Shown here: piece after piece, positions 35,617 through 44,981 of the stretch
How positions within the stretch are numbered: the stretch's first letter is position 1
How the letters are laid out: every line of letters starts with the position of its first letter
NCBI RefSeq assembly: GCF_013177735.1
Contig: NZ_WOEZ01000055.1
Span: 1-64,000, forward strand
Direction of reading: 5' to 3'
DNA length: 64,000 nucleotides
From: Paraburkholderia elongata
GTDB lineage: Bacteria; Pseudomonadota; Gammaproteobacteria; Burkholderiales; Burkholderiaceae
Notes under the pieces: model-generated
The model's database searches: none
What the model was told of the DNA's origin: nothing
Seen by the model: the letters and a program-made list of their open reading frames with translations, nothing else
Position numbers and translations under genes: made by a program

Positions 35617-35789
35617 TTGGGGAGAATATGTCGTTTTCCAGCTTTCAATTTAGCATATCTGTCGTTTTCCAGCTAAATTAAAGTGATCCAGCGGCGATCC
35701 GCGCTGTCGTTTTCCAGCTAATCTGCTTGCTGAACCTGCCGACTTTGTCGTAAACCAGCTAAGGAACAGGCAAATATGTCGTCCCAGCG
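35588..35789 (+). repeat. array of 15-bp direct repeats TGTCGTTTTCCAGCT
   Basis: Four identical copies lie at 35588-35602, 35629-35643, 35660-35674 and 35705-35719; a fifth with three changes (TTT to AAA) is at 35746-35760, and a shortened sixth (TGTCGTCCCAGC) at about 35777-35789. Start-to-start spacings are 41, 31, 45, 41 and 31 bases. All copies have one orientation. The first copy lies inside the first codons of the Fic gene and the others upstream of it. They could be operators for the fused AbiEi-like DNA-binding domain, or transposase-binding repeats of a lost transposon end. Confidence 0.88.
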
Positions 35790-35868
35790 CTTATAAGCCC
35801 GTGCTTGAGTGTCGGCGGATGCACCTAGCCTTACTGTCCTTGGGCGGGGGGCCGCAAGAGCCTCTGCG

Positions 35869-37068
35869 TTACATCGCCCGCCCGACGATCAGCGGATTCA
35901 CCACGCCGGTCGCCTCGGCGTCGCGATTCGCATAGGGCAGCTTATGCAGCACGTAGCGCATCGCATTGAGCCGCGCGCGCTTCTTGCAATCGGAGCGGAT
36001 CACGGTCCACGGCGCGTCGGCCGTATCGGTCTGCGCGAACATCGCTTCTTTGGCCTGCGTGTATTCGTCCCATTTGTCGAGCGAGGCGAGGTCGACCGGA
36101 CTCAGTTTCCATTGCTTGAGCGGATGCACCTCCCGCTCCTCGAAGCGGCGGCGCTGTTCCTCCCGGCTTACCGAGAACCAGAATTTGATGATATGCGTAC
36201 CGCTGCGCGCAAGGTGCCGCTCAAATTCAGGTACCTGTTGCATGAATTCGCCGTACTCCTGTGGCGAGCAGAAACCCATCACCCGTTCGACGCCGGCGCG
36301 GTTGTACCACGAGCGGTCGAACAGCACGATCTCGCCCGCCGTGGGCAGATGCTGGACATAGCGCTGGAAATACCATTGGCCGCGTTCCGACTCGCTCGGC
36401 TTTTCCAGCGCGACCACGCGCGCGCCGCGCGGATTCAGATGTTCCATGAAGCGTTTGATCGTGCCGCCTTTGCCGGCCGCGTCGCGTCCTTCGAACAGAA
36501 TCACGACGCGCTGGCCGGTTTCCCGCACCCACGCCTGCAATTTCAGCAATTCGACCTGCAGGCGATATTTCTGCTTTTCGTACGCGCGGCGGGACATCAA
36601 ATTGCGGTACGGATAACCGCCTTCGCGCAGCGCCGGCGACAGTTCGTCGTCGGGATGGCGCACGGCGCCGGCATGCCAGGTGGCGGGATTGCCTTCCAGC
36701 AATTGCATGCGCAAGGCTTGGGCTTCGTCGGGCGAGAGGCCGTCCAGCAGCGTCTTGATGCTGTTCATCGCACCGCCGGGCTCGGGTTCGGCTTGGGTTT
36801 GCCCGGCAAGAACGCTTTCCATGCCGTTGACGATGAAGGCGTGGGCGGCTTCCACTGAACGGCTGGTTTCGCTGCGTTCGGCGGCACGCGCTGCGTGATG
36901 GGCATGGACGGCTGCTTCGCCGCTGATGGCGCTATGCGAGTCACTTTGCGTGGTGCCGCGAGTAGCATCGCGGATGTCGACGGCGACGTCGCCGCGGCTG
37001 ACGAGCCGAGGCGCTGGCGCGCTCGCGAGTTTTATCCTGCGGGGATGCCAAGATAGGGGATTCCTCAT
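35869..37068 (-). CDS. ppk2: polyphosphate kinase 2 family protein
   Basis: A PPK2-family kinase that moves phosphate between polyphosphate and nucleoside diphosphates or monophosphates. The core (about the last 270 residues) shows Walker A FEGRDAAGKGGTIKRF, PRGARVVALEKPSE, WYFQRYVQHLP, the DRSWYNRAGVERVMGF lid/Walker B region, and RFEEREVHPLKQWKLSPVD. An N-terminal extension of roughly 130 residues rich in Ala, Glu and Ser precedes it. The start is uncertain (ATG at 37119, 37068 or further in; none has a clear ribosome-binding site). It is not a usual member of cepacian clusters and lies in the minus-strand interruption between bceK and bceN. Confidence 0.88.
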   Translation of the reverse strand: MRNPLSWHPRRIKLASAPAPRLVSRGDVAVDIRDATRGTTQSDSHSAISGEAAVHAHHAARAAERSETSRSVEAAHAFIVNGMESVLAGQTQAEPEPGGAMNSIKTLLDGLSPDEAQALRMQLLEGNPATWHAGAVRHPDDELSPALREGGYPYRNLMSRRAYEKQKYRLQVELLKLQAWVRETGQRVVILFEGRDAAGKGGTIKRFMEHLNPRGARVVALEKPSESERGQWYFQRYVQHLPTAGEIVLFDRSWYNRAGVERVMGFCSPQEYGEFMQQVPEFERHLARSGTHIIKFWFSVSREEQRRRFEEREVHPLKQWKLSPVDLASLDKWDEYTQAKEAMFAQTDTADAPWTVIRSDCKKRARLNAMRYVLHKLPYANRDAEATGVVNPLIVGRAM

Positions 37069-37176
37069 GGAAGATTGATCTTTGCGCGCCGGCACTAACG
37101 AACGCAGACGCACATGCAAACGTGACCGCGAACGCTAAGGCAAATGCACGGATTCAAGCGTGGAGCCGACGCCTTC

Positions 37177-37410
37177 TCAAGCGGCTGCGGCCGCCTTCCT
37201 CAAGACCCCATACAGCTGATCCTTTAGCAGAAGTTTTTCCTTCTTGAGCCTTTCGATGGCGGTGGCGTCAGCAGGCGTGACGTTCGTTTCCATGTTGTGG
37301 ATGCGATGATCCAACTCGTTATGGCGTTCGAACAGGCGGGAGAAGTGGGCGTCTTCAGTTTTGAGACGGGAGATCAGGTCGCGATACTCGGGGAACATCT
37401 GTCGCTCCAT
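37177..37410 (-). CDS. small DUF465 (YdcH-like) coiled-coil protein
   Basis: A 77-residue protein beginning MERQMFPEYRDLISRLK. It matches the DUF465/YdcH family: a short N-terminal helix (FPEYRDLISRLKTEDAHFSRLFERHNELDHRI) and a C-terminal helix (AIERLKKEKLLLKDQLYGVLR) that pair as a helical hairpin. The function is unknown. The in-frame open region upstream of 37410 runs through the bceN gene in another frame and is not coding for this protein. It could share a transcript with PPK2 downstream. Confidence 0.82.
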   Translation of the reverse strand: MERQMFPEYRDLISRLKTEDAHFSRLFERHNELDHRIHNMETNVTPADATAIERLKKEKLLLKDQLYGVLRKAAAAA

Positions 37411-37613
37411 CTGGCAGTGATGAAGGTGCCGGGTCTTCCAGGAAAGACGCGGCACCCTCTGGAGCGACCATTTTTGCACTACCAGGTATCGGTAGTATTG
37501 ACCTGAATCATTGCGATCAGGCTTACCGATCTTCGGCTCACGTCGAGGAAGGCGAGCGCACCTCCACCGGTGAAACTGCGACCGCTCGCGCGGCCGCTCG
37601 TCACCGCACCGAA

Positions 37614-39440
<1,827 letters not shown>

Positions 39441-39444
<4 letters not shown>

Positions 39445-40529
39445 GCGCGGCTTTGCGGCGCTTGCGACGCGCCCCCCGAAACGCTGCCGGCGGGTGCATG
39501 GGCGTTGCCTGCCGAACCGAAGATCAAACGCTTTTCGAACGCGAACCACGTGATGCTGGCGTAGGCGAGGGTGATCGCGAGCGCCAGCGCCGCGGTCAGA
39601 AACCGGTTCAGATGCAGCGGCCACAGCGTGTACAGCACGCTCAGGTGGATCAGATAAATCGTGTAGCTGATGGTGCCGATATAAACCAGCACAGGGTTGC
39701 ACAGCAGCCGCTTGACGATGCCCTTGCTTTGCAGGGCGATGACCACGACGGAAGTGCACAGCACCAACGAAATGCTATAGAGCCCGGCGTTCGACAGCGG
39801 CGTATTCGCCGCGCGGAACCGCGGGTAGTGCAGATGCAGCCACGCAAGCACGGCCAGCGCGGCAAAAAAGCCGAGCACGGCAAGGCCCTTGAACGGTTCG
39901 AGTGCGTTGCGATCGCGCCGTACGGCGACCGCGAGCAGTGCGCCGGCCGCCAGCAGGTCCATGCGGAACGGCGTCAGGTAATAGATTGGCCAGAACGAAT
40001 CGAACCAGGGCGTGGCGAGCGCGCGCAGCACCGGCACCAGAATAATCAACGCGGCCGCCACGTAGCCGAGCACGCGCTCGGGCAGCAACAGAATCACGAA
40101 TGGCCAGAAAATATAGAACTGCTCTTCGACCGCCAGCGACCACAGCACATTCAGGCTGTCGTGACCGCTTTGATTGAGCGCGTCGCCAATATTGGTCGCG
40201 AAGAACGCATACCACTGCCAGTGCTGCGCCCAGCCGAAGCCGAACAGAATCGACGACACCACCATCAGCAGCAGATAAGGCGGCAGGATGCGCCGTGCAC
40301 GGCGCGCATAGAAGTAGCCGAAATAGGACTGCTGACGCGCCTTGCGTTCGAGCAGGATGCCGGTAATCAGAAATCCGCTCAAAACAAAAAACAGATCGAC
40401 GCCCATCCACAGCGGCGCTTTCAGCGCGTGCTGGGCGAACACGGCGAGCACGGCGATGGCGCGCAAACCGTCGAGCTGCACGATGCGGCGTGAGTGAGAA
40501 GGCGCTAAGGGCAGTGCGCTAGCAGTCAT
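39441..40529 (-). CDS. bceO: membrane acyltransferase family 3, position of bceO
   Basis: A 362-residue AT3-family integral membrane acyltransferase with about ten hydrophobic helices. The N-terminal signature RRIVQLDGLRAIAVLAVFAQHALK carries the conserved Arg and His, and WMGVDLFFVLSGFLITGILLER is the second family motif. Such proteins move acetyl groups from cytoplasmic acetyl-CoA across the membrane onto glycans; cepacian is O-acetylated. By location near bceN it corresponds to bceO of described cepacian loci. It is translationally coupled to the SGNH hydrolase gene. Confidence 0.82.
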
Positions 40530-41235
40530 GAACCGTCCATGGTGTGAAGCGGATGAGCCGGGCGAAGGATCGCGCGAGCCTTCTCAAGTCAAGAACAGGG
40601 CTTAAGAAAAACAGGGGCGCGCTCGCTTCGCGTCGCAACGGAAGTGCAATCGATTCTAGGCAAAAGAAATTGATGAAAAAACGGGAATGAAATGGATAAA
40701 TGAATCTGATTGCAACAGGGTGTTTCGTTACCCATTCGAAATAGATTTTTATGCTTGTGTCCCGAAATTGTCGCAATGCGTAAGAAGTGCCGCCGGCATC
40801 GGGCTGAACCGGTAAAGATGGATGCGAAGGCACGGCTGGACGCCGGCATCCACGGGCATTTTCATTTAATCGATTTTTAAATCATTTTCTTTCACAACGC
40901 TTAAGGCATCGAATATTTTTGAATTATTTTCGATTTTCGTTGCGGCGTTTTTTCCGCGTAATGTGAGCCGTGCGGATTGGGCGGCCAAGGAGGGCGTGTG
41001 CGTCACGCGCTCAGTGCTCGCGATCGACCGGGCTCGCGATCGACCGGGCTCGCGTGCGAGTGGCGGCTCTGCGGCGAACCTGGTCTGAAAGCCTCGTCTT
41101 ATACGTCGTGTCTCGCGTGAATCAGTCTCACGTTCTTACGTCGCTTCTAGCGGTCTTCGCCGTCATTTCATTGGATTTTTCACCCGCGCGGGCTATTTGC
41201 CTGATCGCGGCACGGCCCTGATTGGAGGAATTGCT
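40530..41235. promoter_or_regulatory. divergent intergenic region before the secreted propeller gene, with a 16-bp duplication
   Basis: About 700 bases without a supported gene, AT-rich between about 40660 and 40970. It should contain the promoters of the minus-strand acyltransferase unit and of the plus-strand bceP-Q-R unit. A perfect 16-base tandem duplication CGATCGACCGGGCTCG lies at 41021-41036 and 41037-41052. Small open frames here have no ribosome-binding site and no recognisable sequence. Confidence 0.55.
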
Positions 41236-43437
41236 TTGGTCCGTTTCACGTTCAAAACCTGGATTGCTGTACTCGCCTGTGCGACCGGCATGACGGCGGC
41301 ATCGGTCAGCTTCACGGCATCCGCGGAAACCGTGTTGAACGCGAAAAATTCCTGGATCGGCAACACCTTCGGTTTTGGCGACGGCACGTGGACGCAGATC
41401 AACATCACGGCGATCGCGGTCGCGCCCGACGGCAGGGTCTACACGAACGCGCCTTGGGACGAAAGCGGCGCCGAAGCGAGCGTCTACCAGAACGGCAAGA
41501 TGCTCGGTTTCGCGGGCGGCACGCATGGTTGGGGCAACGGCGGCGGTAGCGCGATCGCGGTGAATCGCAATTACGCCTTCGTGGCGATCGCGGTCGGCAA
41601 CGAAAAGGGCCGTCTGGTCGAGCAGGGCGTGTGGCCGGAGAAGGGCAAGCAATGGTTCGGTATTTCGCGTCGGCAGATCGCCGATCCGAAGCGCGCCGCG
41701 CCGTTCCAGCCGGCCGCGAAAAGCGCTGACCCGCATGCGCAACTGGCAGCCGGCTTTTTGATGATGAACGAAGTGCCGACCGGCACGAGTGCCGAAATCG
41801 GCGGTTTGGCGGCGAACGACACCACGCTTTACGCGGCGAACACCGCGCGCGATCGCATCGAGGTGTATGACGCGGAATCGATGCAGCAGAAAACCACGTG
41901 GACCGTGCACGAACCGGGCCGGATTGCGCTTGCGCCCGACGGCACGCTCTGGGTATTGAGCGGCACGCGCAACGATAAGACGCCGCATGTGGAGCACTAC
42001 ACCGCGGCGGGCAAGCGCATCGACGAAACCTTCACGCTGCCCGCCGATACGGTCGCGGTCGATATCGCTATAGACGCACAAGGCCGCGTTCTGATCGCCG
42101 ACAACGGCCCGCGTCAGCAAGTTCTGTTCTTCAGCAAGAGTAATGGCCGTTACGCGGAGTCGGGCTCGCTCGGCGAGCGCGGCGGGATTTTCAGCGGCGT
42201 CCCCGGCAAGCCGGGACCGCAGCGCTTCAACGGTTTGACCGGCGTGGGCGTGGATGCGCGCGGCAACGTCTATGTGTCGACCAACGGCATCGGTCCGCGT
42301 TACGAGCCGATCGGCGCGGGCCTCGGCGCGACGCTCGAAAGCTACGCGCCTGACGGCAAGCAGAACTGGCAGGTGCAAGGCTTGTTGTTCGTCGACGGCG
42401 CATGGATCGATCCGTCACGTCCGGATAGCGTCTATACCGGCAACAAACGCTTCGAACTCGATCTCTCGAAGCCTGCAGGTCAGGACTGGAAATACGCGGG
42501 CTTTCTGTCGAACCGCTTCAAGTATCCCGACGATCCTGTCTTTCACACCGATCAATATCCAGGCTTGCCGATCGCTCGCAAGCTCAAGGGCCACACGTTC
42601 CTGTACCTGACCGACATGTACGCGGACCACCTGAAAATCTATCGCTTCGATCCACAGCACGACGGCGAAGTGGCGATTCCTTCGGGCTTCATCGCCGGGC
42701 GTGAGCGCGCCGTCGCCAAGGTGCCGAATGCGCCGCCGGGCGGCGACTGGATCTGGCGCGACGTGAACGGCGACGGCAAGTTCAACACGGACGAATTCAC
42801 GCTCAACACGAGCGGCACAAAGCTCGCGGGCGGCTGGGGCTGGTGGGTCGATAGCGCAGGCGATATCTGGCGCACCCGCGATAACAAGGGCATTTACCGC
42901 TTCCGTTTCGGCGGCCTCGATGCGAAGGGCAATCCCATCTACTCGTATTCGAATCTCACGCAATACCCGGTGCCGCAGCCGTTCACCGAACTGCATCGCG
43001 CGATTTACGAACCCGAGACCGACACGATGTACGTGACCGGTTATACGGCCGACACGCCGACCGACCGCGGCTTCTGGAAAGAAGTGGGCCGCGTGCTGGT
43101 GCGTTACGACAAATGGTCGAGCGGCAATCCGGTGCAGCGCTATTCGATCACGCTGCCGTGGACCACGCAGACCAAACCCATCGCTACGATCATCGGCCTC
43201 ACGGTCGAAGGGCAATACATCTTCGGCGTCGAGCCGGTCGGCGCGGTGCACGTGTGGGACAAGGACAGCGGCCGCGAGGTCGGGGTGATCCGTCCGGGTC
43301 CGGAAGTGGGCGGCGCGTCGGGCTGGGTCGACGTGCCCAACGGCATTAGCGCCGCGAAACGCAGCAATGGCGAGTACCTCGTGTTCGTCGAAGAAGACGC
43401 GCGCGGGAAAGTGATGATGTATCGCTGGAAGCCGTGA
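41236..43437 (+). CDS. exported propeller/NHL-like protein of the bce locus (position of bceP), TTG start
   Basis: A 733-residue exported protein that I can only partly classify. The start is a TTG at 41236 with GGAGG seven bases upstream; the leader (VRFTFKTWIAVLACATGMTAASVSFTASA) is a signal peptide. The mature part contains repeated beta-propeller-like strands of the type AVAPDGRVYTNAPW, IALAPDGTLWVLSG, DIAIDAQGRVLIADNG and GVDARGNVYVSTNG, as in NHL/SMP-30 proteins, and an EF-hand-like DVNGDGKFNTDEF near residue 510. It lies just upstream of bceQ, where described loci have bceP. It may bind or process polymer in the periplasm; this is inference. Confidence 0.72.
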   Translation: MVRFTFKTWIAVLACATGMTAASVSFTASAETVLNAKNSWIGNTFGFGDGTWTQINITAIAVAPDGRVYTNAPWDESGAEASVYQNGKMLGFAGGTHGWGNGGGSAIAVNRNYAFVAIAVGNEKGRLVEQGVWPEKGKQWFGISRRQIADPKRAAPFQPAAKSADPHAQLAAGFLMMNEVPTGTSAEIGGLAANDTTLYAANTARDRIEVYDAESMQQKTTWTVHEPGRIALAPDGTLWVLSGTRNDKTPHVEHYTAAGKRIDETFTLPADTVAVDIAIDAQGRVLIADNGPRQQVLFFSKSNGRYAESGSLGERGGIFSGVPGKPGPQRFNGLTGVGVDARGNVYVSTNGIGPRYEPIGAGLGATLESYAPDGKQNWQVQGLLFVDGAWIDPSRPDSVYTGNKRFELDLSKPAGQDWKYAGFLSNRFKYPDDPVFHTDQYPGLPIARKLKGHTFLYLTDMYADHLKIYRFDPQHDGEVAIPSGFIAGRERAVAKVPNAPPGGDWIWRDVNGDGKFNTDEFTLNTSGTKLAGGWGWWVDSAGDIWRTRDNKGIYRFRFGGLDAKGNPIYSYSNLTQYPVPQPFTELHRAIYEPETDTMYVTGYTADTPTDRGFWKEVGRVLVRYDKWSSGNPVQRYSITLPWTTQTKPIATIIGLTVEGQYIFGVEPVGAVHVWDKDSGREVGVIRPGPEVGGASGWVDVPNGISAAKRSNGEYLVFVEEDARGKVMMYRWKP

Positions 43438-43453
43438 CGTGACGTGACGTGAC
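43434..43453 (+). repeat. (GTGAC)4 simple repeat over a stop codon
   Basis: Four perfect GTGAC units; the first contains the TGA stop of the propeller-like gene. The array may change by slippage without changing the protein, because the stop is in the first unit. Confidence 0.75.
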
Positions 43454-43514
43454 GCTCGCGGCACGACGGCTTTCGAATGAATCATCAGGCAACTGATTTA
43501 ACCCAAGGCATCCG

Positions 43515-44981
43515 ATGGACAAAGGCATTCTCAAGAACGTAGCGATCAACTTCTTCGGACTGGTGCTGCCGACTTTCGTCTCGCTCGTGACCGTGCCGTC
43601 GTATATCAAGCTGCTCGGCGTCGAGCGCTACGGCGTGATCAGTCTCGTGTGGACCTTGATCGGCTACTTCGGGATTCTCGATCTCGGCATGAGCATGGCC
43701 GCGCAGAACCACATCTCGAAGGCGCGCGCCTCGGGCGACAAGGGCGAGAGCGCACGCGTGTTCTGGAGCGCGACGTGGCTCAATCTCGCGACCGGTGTGA
43801 TCGGCGGCCTGATCATCTATTTCGGCGCGTTTCTGTACACCGCGTACTTCACCAAGGTGTCGCCGGAGTTGCAGCATGAGGTCTATATGGCGCTGCCGTG
43901 GCTCGCGGTGGCGATTCCGATTGCCAACGTGTCGTGGGTGTTCGCAGGTGCGATCAACGGCGCGGAACGCTTCGGCGTCTACAACACCAATCAGACCATC
44001 GGCACCTTCCTGTTCCAGTTGCTCCCGCTCGGCGCTGCGCTGTGGATGGGGGCGACCTTGCAGAACGTGCTGGCCGCAGCAGTATTCGCACGGATTCTCG
44101 CGGCGATTCTGCTGGGCCGTTCCGCGCTGAAGGTGCTGGAAATCCGCAGCATTCTTCCGCCGCAGCTCGGCGTGGCGAAGGGACTCTTCAACTTCGGCGG
44201 CTGGATGCTGATTGCGAGTGTCACCAACATGATCGCGGAATCGCTCGACCGGGTGATGCTCGGCACGAGTCTCGGCGCGCGGTTCGTTACCTATTACACG
44301 GTGCCGCAGAACCTCGTGACGCGTTTGAATATCGTGCCGACCGCGCTGGTGCGTACGTTATTTCCGCGCCTGTCTGCCGTGGGTCGCGCGGATGCGGACA
44401 CCATCACGCAACAGTCGCTCGAATTCCTTAACGGCGTGTTCACGCCGGTCGCGCTGGTCGCCATGCTCGTACTCGAGCCGTTCCTGCATCTGTGGGTCGG
44501 CAATGAGATTGCCACCGTGGCGGCGCCGGTGGGCCGGATCATGATCGTCGCCGTGTGGCTCGTCGGCCAGGCGAACGTCACACGAATTCTGATCCAGTCG
44601 CAGGTCAATCCGGCCACCGCCGCGCGCGTCGGTTTGTTCGAATTGCCCTTGTTTGCAGGGGCTTTGTGGCTCGGCATCACCCATTTCGGTTTGACCGGCG
44701 CGGCGATGGCCGTGGCCGGCCGGGCATTGTTCGATTACGCCGTGCTGCTGCGTCTGTCGGCGATTCGCGCGCGCCAGATCGCGCTCGACATGCTCGCCCA
44801 CCTCGCTTTTCTGCTGGCCAGCCTGTGGCTTGCCAGCTTCCTGCCGAGTCTCGCATTGGCGATCGTCGCCGGCGTATTGATGGTCGGCGCGAACGTCGCC
44901 TGGTCAATCACGATGACACCCGCTTTGCGCGATCTTGCGCGTTCACTGCTGTTGCGACTGAATCCGAGGAAAAGCGCATGA
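43515..44981 (+). CDS. bceQ: polysaccharide flippase (BceQ, Wzx-like)
   Basis: A 488-residue membrane protein with about 12-14 helices of the MOP/PST flippase superfamily. The N-terminus (GILKNVAINFFGLVLPTFVSLVTVPSYIKLLGVERYGVISLV) is the typical Wzx start, and YNTNQTIGTFLFQLLP and LGTSLGARFVTYYTVPQNL are conserved loops. It would flip the undecaprenyl-linked cepacian repeat to the periplasmic face. It overlaps the bceR start by four bases (ATGA). Confidence 0.9.
   Translation: MDKGILKNVAINFFGLVLPTFVSLVTVPSYIKLLGVERYGVISLVWTLIGYFGILDLGMSMAAQNHISKARASGDKGESARVFWSATWLNLATGVIGGLIIYFGAFLYTAYFTKVSPELQHEVYMALPWLAVAIPIANVSWVFAGAINGAERFGVYNTNQTIGTFLFQLLPLGAALWMGATLQNVLAAAVFARILAAILLGRSALKVLEIRSILPPQLGVAKGLFNFGGWMLIASVTNMIAESLDRVMLGTSLGARFVTYYTVPQNLVTRLNIVPTALVRTLFPRLSAVGRADADTITQQSLEFLNGVFTPVALVAMLVLEPFLHLWVGNEIATVAAPVGRIMIVAVWLVGQANVTRILIQSQVNPATAARVGLFELPLFAGALWLGITHFGLTGAAMAVAGRALFDYAVLLRLSAIRARQIALDMLAHLAFLLASLWLASFLPSLALAIVAGVLMVGANVAWSITMTPALRDLARSLLLRLNPRKSA

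Noticed and set aside
40519..40849. Open frames upstream of the bceO-position acyltransferase
   Set aside because: They lie in AT-rich intergenic DNA, have no ribosome-binding site and no recognisable features.
44555..44977. N-terminal extension of BceR reading back into bceQ
   Set aside because: The extension overlaps bceQ in a different frame and has random composition; the ATG overlapping the bceQ stop is the normal coupled start.
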